A DNA stretch of 64,000 nt, taken from CBDCUQ01 sp965222835 (lineage in GTDB: Bacteria > Pseudomonadota > Alphaproteobacteria > Rhizobiales > Hyphomicrobiaceae). Each line of letters begins with the position of its first letter. Positions within the stretch are counted from its first letter, which is position 1. This document shows, in pieces, positions 8,821-16,709 of the stretch. The position numbers and the translations under genes were made by a program. Location of the stretch: positions 1,116,001-1,180,000 of the forward strand of contig CBDCUQ010000003.1 in assembly GCA_965222835.1 (NCBI GenBank). The letters run 5' to 3'. A model generated the notes under the pieces. That model saw only the letters and a program-made list of their open reading frames with translations, searched no databases and was not told the origin of the DNA.

Positions 8821-10590
8821 ATGACACGCCTTATCCTGTTTTTCATTGGCGTTCTTGCCGCCGCCATTGGCTTCTCCTGGCTGGCTGACAATCCCGGTAC
8901 GATTACCGTAGACTGGCTGGGATACCGGGCCGAACCGACGGTCTTCCAGGCTGTCGTCGGTTTTGCCGTGGCCGTCATTGCCGTGGCATTCACGTGGTCA
9001 CTGTTGCGCCAGATCTGGAACAGCCCGGCAACGTTCGGTCACTATTTGATGCGGCGGCGTCAGAAGCGCGGGCTCGACGCCCTTTCCTCGGGTATGATTG
9101 CTGTCGGTGCAGGCGACAAGGCCAATGCAACGCGCTACGCCATCCAAGCGCGAAAATCTCTACCCAATGAGCCGTTGACGCATCTGCTTCGGGCTCAGGC
9201 TGCCCAGCTTTCCGGAGACCGGGCCACGGCGCGGCGCATCTTCGAGGCTATGCTATCATCGCCCGACACCGAGCAACTCGGTCTGCGCGGTCTTTATCTC
9301 GAAGCGAAACGGGAAGGGGAACCCGAGGCCGAAGGGCAATTTGCCCAGCGTGCTCTGCGCCTCAATCCCAAGCTGGCATGGCCGGCCGAGGCCTTGTTCG
9401 ATCTTCAGTGCAAGCAAGGACGATGGGGCGATGCGCTTGAAACTCTGGCGAGCGCTCACAAGTATGGCCAGATCGACAAACATGCGGCGGACCGCCGGCG
9501 TGCGGTTCTGTTGACGGCACGTGCGCAAGAACTCGAGGAACAGAACCCGGACACGGCGCTCTCACTCGCCTTGGAGGCACACGGCCTTGCTCCCGATTTA
9601 ACGCCGGCCGCTGCGATTGCCGGGCGCATCTATGCTGGGCGGGGCAGCACGGCCAAGGCCGCCAAGGTCATCCAAAAGACGTGGGCAAAATTTCCGCACC
9701 CGGATCTGGCCACCGCCTATGCCTTTGCGCGCATTGGCGATAGCCCGCGGGACCGTCTCGACCGCGTGAAGCAGCTCGCCGCGCTGAACCCGCACTCGCC
9801 AGAAAGCGGCATTGCGGTCGCCAAAGCCGCGATTGAAGCCAAAGCCTATGGCGAGGCGCGTCATGCGCTGTCGCCGCTGGCCGAAGATCGTCTGACCCGG
9901 CGGGTCGCCGCGCTTATGGCGCGTATCGAAAGCGAACAGCATGGTGACAAGGGCCGTGTCCGGGAATGGCTGGCACGTGCGGTCAACGCTCCGCGCGATC
10001 CCGCCTGGACTGCCGACGGTGTCGTTGCCGAGGATTGGTCGGCGATTTCGCCCGTCACCGGCGCTCTCGACGCTTTCAAATGGCGGGTCCCGGTCGAAGA
10101 GGCGGATGTCGATACTGCCGACATCCAATCGCTGGCTGTCCGGCTCGACGAACTCGACGCGCTTGGCGATGCGGGTCCGTCTGTGGCTTTGGCGGAGTCT
10201 TCGCCGGCATCGACCGCCGTCGTCGCCGCTCCTCATGCCGATGAACCTGTAATCGACGCGGAAGCAGTTGACGTGGAGGTGGCGGAACCGCCGGTGCCTG
10301 AGCCCGCTCCGGCGACTCGATCTGCCGCCGAGACCGACGTCGCGCCGCCGGCCGGTGCAGCGGCCACGGCGACGGCTGCGAGCGAGGCGGAAGCAGTGCC
10401 TGTGAGAAAGAAGCCGAGCCGCACGCCGGCCAAGAAAAGCAAGAGCGAAAAGACGCAATCAACCAAATCGTTTAAGTCCCATCGGGAGCCGAAGATCTTC
10501 GTTGCTCCGCCCGCACCTGACGACCCGGGTGCAGAGGAGGAGACCGATGACCTCACGCTTCCCTTGAAGCCCTATCGCGCGTCTTCCTGA
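8821..10590 (+). CDS. hemY: HemY domain TPR membrane protein
   Basis: A 589-residue HemY-N family protein. It has two N-terminal transmembrane helices (about 4-20 and 40-62, with SWLADNPGTITVDWLGY between), then TPR-like helical repeats to about residue 430. The tail is low-complexity Ala/Pro/Glu-rich and becomes Lys-rich (KKPSRTPAKKSKSEK), ending TDDLTLPLKPYR. The exact function in haem synthesis is not established. Not to be confused with the protoporphyrinogen oxidase also called HemY in Gram-positives. It begins 13 bp after the Mic60-like gene, so co-transcription is likely. The ATG is at MTRLILFF. Confidence 0.9.
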   Translation: MTRLILFFIGVLAAAIGFSWLADNPGTITVDWLGYRAEPTVFQAVVGFAVAVIAVAFTWSLLRQIWNSPATFGHYLMRRRQKRGLDALSSGMIAVGAGDKANATRYAIQARKSLPNEPLTHLLRAQAAQLSGDRATARRIFEAMLSSPDTEQLGLRGLYLEAKREGEPEAEGQFAQRALRLNPKLAWPAEALFDLQCKQGRWGDALETLASAHKYGQIDKHAADRRRAVLLTARAQELEEQNPDTALSLALEAHGLAPDLTPAAAIAGRIYAGRGSTAKAAKVIQKTWAKFPHPDLATAYAFARIGDSPRDRLDRVKQLAALNPHSPESGIAVAKAAIEAKAYGEARHALSPLAEDRLTRRVAALMARIESEQHGDKGRVREWLARAVNAPRDPAWTADGVVAEDWSAISPVTGALDAFKWRVPVEEADVDTADIQSLAVRLDELDALGDAGPSVALAESSPASTAVVAAPHADEPVIDAEAVDVEVAEPPVPEPAPATRSAAETDVAPPAGAAATATAASEAEAVPVRKKPSRTPAKKSKSEKTQSTKSFKSHREPKIFVAPPAPDDPGAEEETDDLTLPLKPYRASS

Positions 10591-10667
10591 GCGGCACAGA
10601 TCCGCCGGGGCGCGATCCTCTTGCATTGACGCGACGCAGCCGTTATCCCTGCCCCTCCCACCGGATT

Positions 10668-10743
10668 GCCGCCTTAGCTCAGCCGGTAGAGCACATCATT
10701 CGTAATGATGGGGTCGGGTGTTCGAGTCACCCAGGCGGCACCA
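10668..10743 (+). tRNA. tRNA-Thr (anticodon CGT)
   Basis: A complete 76-nt cloverleaf with encoded CCA. The acceptor arms GCCGCCT and AGGCGGC pair perfectly. The D arm is GCTC/GAGC. The anticodon stem is CATCA/TGATG around the loop TTCGTAA, giving anticodon CGT, which reads ACG. The T arm is GGGTG-TTCGAGT-CACCC, the discriminator base is A, and CCA is genomic. It marks the border between the hem cluster and a patch of small orphan genes. Confidence 0.97.
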
Positions 10744-10862
10744 TTGTATCGCTTACGCAATGCTGACTACGTTCGCTTGCTCCGTGGGGGCGGGCGAACT
10801 TTATGGGGCGCAGTCGCGGCCCTTGTTGTTTTCGAGGTTTCTCCTCTCACCTGCACCAGATT

Positions 10863-11225
10863 TCAATCGGCCTGCCACTTGAATTTCAATTTCTTCAGGT
10901 CGTTGAGTTCTGGGGGGAGGCCGGACGCTAGACCTTGTAAGGCCGACGTGCCGTCCGGACACCGTGTTCCATCATCGCCGTCCTCCCGATCACGCGGTTC
11001 TATGATCATAATGCATTGACATTGGCCGACCTTGAAGCAGCGCTGTTGATGTTCCACACATTCAGAACCGGCGCCTGACGCTCGCTTGACGCAGACCTCG
11101 GTGCATGCCTGCTGGCAGCATCTGATCGAGGGTTGGGGACATTTTTCAACCGCCGATGCATTCTTAGTAGCAAATGCGCAAAAAAGTAGAACGATAAGAA
11201 TTTTTGAGGTTTTCGACTTTTGCAT
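10863..11225 (-). CDS. Small secreted eight-cysteine protein (paralogue A)
   Basis: A 120-residue protein of no family I recognise. A signal peptide is clear (MQKSKTSKILIVLLFCAFA, cleavage near ASA-VEKC). The mature part has a cysteine framework C-x7-C-x3-C-x3-C-x10-C-x6-C-x5-C-x-C plus one extra cysteine in a CC pair. A tail follows with ELNDLKKLKFKWQ. The same eight-cysteine framework and signal peptide occur in the next gene upstream on this strand, so the two are tandem paralogues. The even cysteine number and export suggest four disulfides in the periplasm or outside the cell. Base composition is visibly less GC-rich than the flanking housekeeping genes. Confidence 0.72.
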   Translation of the reverse strand: MQKSKTSKILIVLLFCAFATKNASAVEKCPQPSIRCCQQACTEVCVKRASGAGSECVEHQQRCFKVGQCQCIMIIEPRDREDGDDGTRCPDGTSALQGLASGLPPELNDLKKLKFKWQAD

Positions 11226-11283
11226 GTATTGCCCCTGATGATTTTCTGGCGGCACCTGGCGCTGTCTCAGCACGGTCGGCCGG

Positions 11284-11643
11284 TCAGTTCTTGGTCATAG
11301 GAGGAGCACTGAAAAGTTGCATGTTTCGGAGGCCGCGTAGATCCAGCGGCGGACGCGTTATGATGTCAATATCAGGTTTGCGTTTTAGAAAGTCATCCAA
11401 CTTCGTAGAATTTAGGCCACCGGAACCGCAGACACACCGTGTCGGGTCCTGAACACATGTAGATCGGGTCTTGACGCATATTGGTACATCCGTTGGTCCT
11501 GGCACCCACTCAACGCATACGTCCCCACACACCATCGGGCAAGTCACAGTCGAATTCGCGGGGCATGACAACGCGGCTGCATTGGAAGCCGCCAGTGTTG
11601 CGCCAATCACGAAAAAAGCAGCGAATACAAATAAACGCATCAT
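11284..11643 (-). CDS. Small secreted eight-cysteine protein (paralogue B)
   Basis: A 119-residue exported protein related to its downstream neighbour. The signal peptide MMRLFVFAAFFVIGATLAAS ends near NAAALS. The mature region has C-x7-C-x3-C-x3-C-x12-C-x6-C-x6-C-x-C; the shared blocks are (T/G)(E/D)VCV and the closing C-x-C. The C-terminal part (LDDFLKRKPDIDI, LDLRGLRNMQL) is charged and has no cysteines. A GAGG Shine-Dalgarno six bases upstream selects this ATG over the GTG further out. The gap to paralogue A is about 58 bp, so they are probably co-transcribed. Function unknown. Confidence 0.75.
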   Translation of the reverse strand: MMRLFVFAAFFVIGATLAASNAAALSCPANSTVTCPMVCGDVCVEWVPGPTDVPICVKTRSTCVQDPTRCVCGSGGLNSTKLDDFLKRKPDIDIITRPPLDLRGLRNMQLFSAPPMTKN

Positions 11644-11726
11644 AGTTTGCCTCACTTAATACAAATGATGAAATTTGCACGCTCCGGTGACGACGGTATG
11701 CCGGCCGTGCCCGCGATCGTCCTCTG

Positions 11727-12074
11727 CTACGGTAAATCCCATTTGTCGGCTCTTGTGGCGCCAACCAATTCGATTCCCTTCTTGCCCATGAAATTGGTCA
11801 AGCCCAACGACAAGGGCCATGTGTTCAACGTTGTTGGAGGGACAATTCCAATCCTGCAGCCGATAACTTGAATTTCCCAGTAGTCGGGTTTATCGACGTA
11901 TATGAGTGGTATTAGCTGAGGGTTTATTAGTGGATCTGGATCTTTTTTCTCGACAATTAGGATGTATTCTCCAGTGAACCCCTTGATGACCTGAAAAGAG
12001 TCATAGTCTAACAAACCGCAAGTCTTGTTTGTCTGCGTCGGCTTCAAAAAACCAAAAGAGTTATCTCCACCCAT
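11727..12074 (-). CDS. Orphan hypothetical protein
   Basis: A 115-residue protein I do not recognise. There is no signal peptide or transmembrane helix. It is beta-rich in appearance with many aromatic and Ile/Pro residues (GEYILIVEKKDPDPLI, KPDYWEIQVIGC) and three cysteines. A GGAG seven bases before the chosen ATG (MGGDNSFGF) favours it over an upstream in-frame ATG nine codons earlier. It is the first of three same-strand genes running toward the tRNA, with composition less GC-rich than neighbours. Possibly horizontally acquired. Confidence 0.6.
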   Translation of the reverse strand: MGGDNSFGFLKPTQTNKTCGLLDYDSFQVIKGFTGEYILIVEKKDPDPLINPQLIPLIYVDKPDYWEIQVIGCRIGIVPPTTLNTWPLSLGLTNFMGKKGIELVGATRADKWDLP

Positions 12075-12211
12075 CACAAATCTCCAATAATCAACTAACA
12101 AACAGAAATAAATACGCTGACTTTACGCTGATCATTCAAGAATGCAACGATGAATTCTCGGTCCCGCGCGAATGCAGGTCGCCCGCCACACCGATTGTTG
12201 TAAGCCCAGTA

Positions 12212-13189
12212 TCAGTCCTTTGGGTTTTCGATCTCGCCTTTCTCAAACCGGTACTTGGTGGCGCAGAATTCACACGTCACGGTGTGGCTTCCGTCGGGTT
12301 CGCTTACGGCCGCGAGGTCGTCGGCGCTGAAGCTCGAAAGAAACGCGGCGACGCGTTGGCGTGAGCAGCGGCAGTAGACGCCGATGGGTCTGGGCTGAAA
12401 GGCGCGAATGCCTTCTTCGTGAAACAGCCGGTACAGAAGCCGGTCTGCGGGCAGCGTCGGATCGATCAGCTCGTGATCCTCGACGGTTGCCGCAAGAAGC
12501 CGCACGCGCTGCCAATCCTCGCTTTCTTCTCCCAAAAGCTCTTCATCGTCACCGGTCTCTTCGGCCGCTTCGACACTGCGGCCCGGATGCTGAACGATCA
12601 AACCGCCAGCCCGCCACGTCCAATCGTCGCCCGCTGCCGTGCGCTGGCGGGCGACAGCGAGCCGGATAAACGTCGGCAGCTGTTCCGACTGGCGAAAGTA
12701 GGCATGTGCCGCTGTTGTAATGCTCATCCCGTCGATGGCGACGATGCCTTGTGTCCGCTCTTTTCCACCGCCTGGGTCCAATGTCAGGGCCAGGTGGCCA
12801 TTGCCGAGCAGCACGCCTTCGCCCGGCTTGGCGGTTTCGCTTTGCAGAGCCTCTATGCGATCCTTGGCAAAGCTCGCGGTTGCCCGCAGCCATCCCGGCG
12901 CTTCGTAGTCAACGAACAGAAAACCAAGGGGCCCGTCCGATTTGGTTTGAAGCGAAAGGCGCGCGCCTTCCTTGAGGGGTGCGCCCAACATCGCCACCAG
13001 CGCCGACGCGTGGGCGAGTGCCTCGCTGACCGGTTCGGGATAGGCGTGGCGCGCAAGGATTTTGTCGACGGCCGCGCCGAGCCGCACGACGCGGCCCTTG
13101 GTATTCGACTTCACCGTCTCGAAGGGCAGGACAATATCGTCAGCCGTGTCGGCGGCTAAGATGCTGCCGACCGAGTCGGAACTTGTCAT
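12212..13189 (-). CDS. hslO: Redox-regulated chaperone Hsp33
   Basis: A 325-residue Hsp33. The protein is a cytoplasmic holdase activated by oxidation of a zinc centre. The four zinc cysteines are in their canonical arrangement near the C-terminus: C-x-C in YCRCSR (about 263-267) and C-x-x-C in CEFC (about 302-305). The N-terminal domain contains HASALVAMLG and SDGPLGFLFVDYE. Its ATG overlaps the argF stop in an ATGA, so it is translationally coupled behind argF. This argD-argF-hslO order recurs in alphaproteobacteria. Confidence 0.95.
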   Translation of the reverse strand: MTSSDSVGSILAADTADDIVLPFETVKSNTKGRVVRLGAAVDKILARHAYPEPVSEALAHASALVAMLGAPLKEGARLSLQTKSDGPLGFLFVDYEAPGWLRATASFAKDRIEALQSETAKPGEGVLLGNGHLALTLDPGGGKERTQGIVAIDGMSITTAAHAYFRQSEQLPTFIRLAVARQRTAAGDDWTWRAGGLIVQHPGRSVEAAEETGDDEELLGEESEDWQRVRLLAATVEDHELIDPTLPADRLLYRLFHEEGIRAFQPRPIGVYCRCSRQRVAAFLSSFSADDLAAVSEPDGSHTVTCEFCATKYRFEKGEIENPKD

Positions 13190-14124
13190 TTGCCGGCTCC
13201 GAGACACCAGGCCAGAATAGCTTTTTGGGCGTGGAGGCGGTTTTCGGCTTCATCGAAGACGACGGACTGCGGGCCTTCAAGCACCGCTTCTGATACTTCA
13301 TTGCCGCGATAGGCCGGCAAGCAATGCATGAAAATGGCATCTTTCGCCGCCCTCGCCATCAACGCCTCATTGACCGCGAACGGACGCAGGAGCTGCTTTC
13401 TGCGCTTTTCGCCCGTCTGTCCCATGGACACCCACGTGTCGGTAACAATGCAATCCGCGTCACGTACGGCTTTTGCGGGATCAGTTGTGATCATGATGGA
13501 GGCCTTCTCGCGCCTCACCCAGTCCACGAACTCCTTTTCCGGCACAAGCTCGGCCGGTGTTGCGACGCGCAGCGAGAAACCAAAGCGAGCCGCCGCCTGC
13601 ATCCAGGAGACAGCCACGTTGTTTCCGTCGCCGACCCAGGCCACGGTCCGGCCCTGTATGGGACCCAGATTTTCTTCGAATGTTTGAATGTCGGCCATGA
13701 TCTGACACGGATGCGTCTTGTCGGTGAGCCCGTTGATGACCGGCACAGTGGCGTGTTCGGCCAACTGGACCAGCGTATTGTGCGAATTTGCCCGGATCAT
13801 GATGGCGTCGACGTAGCGCGATAGGACTCGCGCCGTGTCGGCGATGCTTTCGCCGCGCCCAAGCTGAAGATCCGTGTTGTTCAAGGTTATCGTGCTGCCG
13901 CCGACCTGGCGCATGGCGACGTCGAACGACACACGGGTTCGCGTCGACGGCTTTTCGAAGATCATTGCCAGGACCTTGTTCCCAACATCCTTCGGCCGAA
14001 GCTTTACGGGCACCGCCTTGCCGGCACGCTTCATGGCGTGTGCCGCATCTATGATGGTGCGCAGCGTTTTGGCATCGAGTTCGCTGAGATCGAGAAAATG
14101 GCGAATGGCTTTTGCTTTCGGCAT
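13186..14124 (-). CDS. argF: Ornithine carbamoyltransferase
   Basis: A 312-residue enzyme making citrulline from ornithine and carbamoyl phosphate in arginine synthesis. All signature motifs are present: the carbamoyl-phosphate loop STRTR (about 60-64), HPCQIMAD (about 140), and the ornithine-site HCLPAYRGNEV near residue 273. The ATG at MPKAKAIRHFLDL is chosen because the open frame upstream of it is unrelated Arg-rich sequence. It follows argD by about 40 bp on the same strand and overlaps hslO. Confidence 0.97.
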   Translation of the reverse strand: MPKAKAIRHFLDLSELDAKTLRTIIDAAHAMKRAGKAVPVKLRPKDVGNKVLAMIFEKPSTRTRVSFDVAMRQVGGSTITLNNTDLQLGRGESIADTARVLSRYVDAIMIRANSHNTLVQLAEHATVPVINGLTDKTHPCQIMADIQTFEENLGPIQGRTVAWVGDGNNVAVSWMQAAARFGFSLRVATPAELVPEKEFVDWVRREKASIMITTDPAKAVRDADCIVTDTWVSMGQTGEKRRKQLLRPFAVNEALMARAAKDAIFMHCLPAYRGNEVSEAVLEGPQSVVFDEAENRLHAQKAILAWCLGAGK

Positions 14125-14164
14125 GGCGCTCTGGCCTGCTCCCCTAAATGTCCGCCGGGACGGT

Positions 14165-15412
14165 TTATGATTGAGTCTGCGACACGGTCTTAAATGCGCG
14201 CGCAAGACGCTCGACGCCTTCGGCAATCTCCGCATCCTTAACGTTCAATGGCGGCAGAATTCGAATGACGTTTTCTGCTGCGCCGACCACCAGTAGCTTT
14301 TCCGCAAGAATGCGCTTTACGGCTTCAGCGACGGGCGGCTTCAGTCGCAGCCCCATCAGCAGGCCTTCGCCGCGCACCTCTTCCACGACGCCGGGGAATT
14401 GATCTTTCAACCCTGCCAGCGCCTGTTTCAGCCGGTTTGCCGTCTTGCGAACGTTTTCGAGAAAGCCGTCTTCCAGAATGGCATCGAGGACGGCATCACC
14501 GACAGCAACCGCAAGCGGGTTGCCACCGAAGGTCGAGCCGTGGGTGCCGGGTGTCATTCCCTTAGCGGCCTCATCCGTTGCGAGGAAGGCGCCCAGCGGA
14601 AAGCCGCCGCCGATGCCCTTGGCGATCGCCATGATGTCGGGCTCTATGCCGGCTGCCTCATGCGCGAACAGCTGCCCTGTGCGGCCCATCCCCGACTGGA
14701 CTTCATCTAGCACGAGAAGAAGTCCGTGCTTGTCGCAAAGCTCACGTAAGCCTTTCAGGATGTGCGGGGGCACGCAACGGACGCCGCCTTCTCCCTGAAT
14801 GGGCTCGATCATGATGGCGGCGGTCTCGGGACCGATCGCGCGTTCGACCGCGTCGAGTTCGGCAAACGGCACGTGGTCAAATCCGGGAGTCTCGGGACCG
14901 AAGCCATCAAGATATTTCGGGTTACCCGCGGCCGCCAACGTCGCAAGTGTTCGGCCATGAAAGGCGCCTTCGAACGTGATCACGCGCCAACGCTCGGGGG
15001 CGCCGGACACATGATGAAAGCGCCGCGCGGTTTTGATGGCGCCTTCACACGCCTCCGCACCCGAATTGCAGAAGAAGACCTTGTCGGCAAAGGTTGCGGC
15101 AACGAGTTTTTCGGCGAGCCGCTCTTGCCCCTGGATCCGATAGAGATTCGAGGTGTGCCAAAGCTTTTCAGCTTGTGCCGTCAGAGCCGCGACGAGGCGC
15201 GGGTGTGCGTGCCCGAGCGCATTTACTGCGATACCCGAAGCGAAGTCGAGGTAGCGCTCACCGCCTGCTGTTATCAGCCATGCGCCTTCACCACGCTCGA
15301 AAACGAGGTTTTGGCGCGCGTAGGTTCCCAGCACCGCATGCGAAGGAAGGCGCGCGTCTGCCGACGCAGCTTTTGATGTCAGGTCTCGAGAGGCCGGCTT
15401 TGGCTTGGGCAT
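14165..15412 (-). CDS. argD: Acetylornithine aminotransferase (class III PLP)
   Basis: A 415-residue class III aminotransferase converting N-acetylglutamate semialdehyde to N-acetylornithine; family members can also serve lysine synthesis. Visible motifs are FCNSGAEACEGAIK, FEGAFHGRTLATLAA, the PLP-contacting LVLDEVQSGMGRTG, and the Schiff-base lysine in AIAKGIGGGFPLGA. GGAGG eight bases upstream of the ATG at MPKPKPASR fixes the start. First gene of the argD-argF-hslO operon. Confidence 0.95.
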   Translation of the reverse strand: MPKPKPASRDLTSKAASADARLPSHAVLGTYARQNLVFERGEGAWLITAGGERYLDFASGIAVNALGHAHPRLVAALTAQAEKLWHTSNLYRIQGQERLAEKLVAATFADKVFFCNSGAEACEGAIKTARRFHHVSGAPERWRVITFEGAFHGRTLATLAAAGNPKYLDGFGPETPGFDHVPFAELDAVERAIGPETAAIMIEPIQGEGGVRCVPPHILKGLRELCDKHGLLLVLDEVQSGMGRTGQLFAHEAAGIEPDIMAIAKGIGGGFPLGAFLATDEAAKGMTPGTHGSTFGGNPLAVAVGDAVLDAILEDGFLENVRKTANRLKQALAGLKDQFPGVVEEVRGEGLLMGLRLKPPVAEAVKRILAEKLLVVGAAENVIRILPPLNVKDAEIAEGVERLARAFKTVSQTQS

Positions 15413-15720
15413 TTTGCCCCCTCCCGCCAAATCAAAAGGCCGCCCTTCCGGCGGCCAACGAAAGGCGGTTCATACGCGAGTGACGCTTGAAATGTCAACG
15501 AAATCCGCTGGCTCATCCCGCCCTTGTCGCTTGTGCCTTGAGCGAGAAAAGCCGGAAGGTTGCAGTCCAGCAAGGCCCCATGCCGGCGTCAACGTGACGT
15601 GGTCCGGCAGAAGCCACAGAGTTTCAGCAGGTTGCGGTATTCCTGGTTGTTATACCGAGGTGGTCTTGCTTTGACGCTTCGCGCGCCGTTTGGCGCCGGA
15701 CGCGGCCCGCCGTATGCTCG
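15413..15720. other. Divergent intergenic region argD / pdxY-like
   Basis: About 308 bp between two divergent genes. It should hold both promoters. I found no convincing small gene, RNA or repeat; the short open frames crossing it lack ribosome-binding sites and signal or domain features. Confidence 0.5.
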
Positions 15721-16560
15721 ATGGCAATGTCCACAGTTCTTGCGATTTCCTCCCACGTCGTGCGCGGACACATCGGTCTTGGCGCTATTGTACCGGCGCT
15801 CCAAGGGCTCGGTTATGACGTAATCGCCTTACCGACGGTGCTCTTTTCCAATCACCCGGGTCACGGGCGCCACGCGCGGCAGGATGTGTCTGCAAAGACG
15901 CTTGCAGACATGTTGGACGCGCTCGATGCGCAGGGTTGGCTCGGTGAGACGACGGCCGTCCTGACGGGTTACCTACCGGATGCTGAGCAAGTCGCCGTAG
16001 CAGCTCAAGCGGTCCGCCGCGTCAAGGCGCTCAATCCGGACGCGATCTATCTGTGTGATCCGGTTTTGGGTGACGATCCCAAGGGGCTCTATATTGATCA
16101 CGGCGCAGCCAACGCTATTCGCGATGCGCTTGTTCCCATTGCCGATATCCTAAAACCCAATCGCTTCGAGCTTGAATGGCTTTCAGGCGACTGTGCCGGC
16201 TCGATGCGTGAGGCGATTTCCGCGTCACGCAAAATCGAGGTACCTACGCTTTTTGTGACATCGCTTGCTGATGCGGCGGGTCATGTTGCCAGCCTGCTCG
16301 TCAAGGACGGTGCCTGTTGGTCGGTCTCTGTGCCGTCGCTCGCGCAGGTCCCACACGGGACCGGTGATCTTATGGGCGCCCTTGTCCTGGGGTACGGGCT
16401 CATGGGCCTATCCATGCCCGAGGTACTCGGCTGCGCTTCGGCGTCACTCAACGCCGTTGTACGTTGTAGCGCCGGACTGGACGAGCTGGCACTTGTTGCC
16501 AACAGAGACGCATGGCTCCATCCTGCCGAGCCGGTCCCCGTTCATTCCATCAAGCTCTAG
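15721..16560 (+). CDS. pdxY: Pyridoxal/pyridoxamine kinase (PdxY-like)
   Basis: A 279-residue ribokinase-superfamily enzyme, predicted to phosphorylate B6 vitamers for PLP salvage. The N-terminal ISSHVVRGHIGLGA is the family's opening motif, followed by LPTVLFSNHPGHG. The phosphoryl-transfer region is VPHGTGDLMGALVLG with the catalytic aspartate in GTGD (about 212). PdxK versus PdxY cannot be separated by eye, though the N-terminus fits PdxY better. The start may be either of two ATGs six bases apart (MAMS). Confidence 0.85.
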   Translation: MAMSTVLAISSHVVRGHIGLGAIVPALQGLGYDVIALPTVLFSNHPGHGRHARQDVSAKTLADMLDALDAQGWLGETTAVLTGYLPDAEQVAVAAQAVRRVKALNPDAIYLCDPVLGDDPKGLYIDHGAANAIRDALVPIADILKPNRFELEWLSGDCAGSMREAISASRKIEVPTLFVTSLADAAGHVASLLVKDGACWSVSVPSLAQVPHGTGDLMGALVLGYGLMGLSMPEVLGCASASLNAVVRCSAGLDELALVANRDAWLHPAEPVPVHSIKL

Positions 16561-16595
16561 GTCTCCTACGGAGCCTAATAGGGCGCGTTCCCAAG

Positions 16596-16636
16596 CCCCC
16601 ATCGCAGCGGATGGGGGCGGCCCGCCAATATTGGCG
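16596..16636 (+). ncRNA. Tandem hairpins in the nhaA leader
   Basis: Two adjacent perfect stem-loops lie between pdxY and nhaA: CCCCCATC-GCAGCG-GATGGGGG (16596-16617) and the palindrome CGCCAATATTGGCG (16623-16636). No U-tract follows either, so a simple terminator is not obvious. They lie 70-110 bp before the nhaA ATG and may be a regulatory leader. Lithium riboswitches (nhaA-I/nhaA-II motifs) are known upstream of nhaA in proteobacteria, but I cannot confirm a match by eye. Confidence 0.35.
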
Positions 16637-16709
16637 TCTCCGCAAAACTATTGACCGGACTCGTCGGACGTTCCAAATCAGTTTCTGATCGTCATTCGAG
16701 GGGCCAGCT

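Noticed and set aside
10668..12211. Integrative element bounded by a duplicated tRNA-Thr 3' end
   Set aside because: I searched to hslO for a copy of the T-arm/acceptor sequence and for an integrase gene and found neither.
12419..13159. A 246-codon open frame opposite hslO
   Set aside because: The Hsp33 frame carries all four zinc cysteines and is coupled to argF; the opposite frame has no family features.
15379..15573. A 64-codon minus-strand frame upstream of argD
   Set aside because: It overlaps the argD start region and has no ribosome-binding site or recognisable feature.
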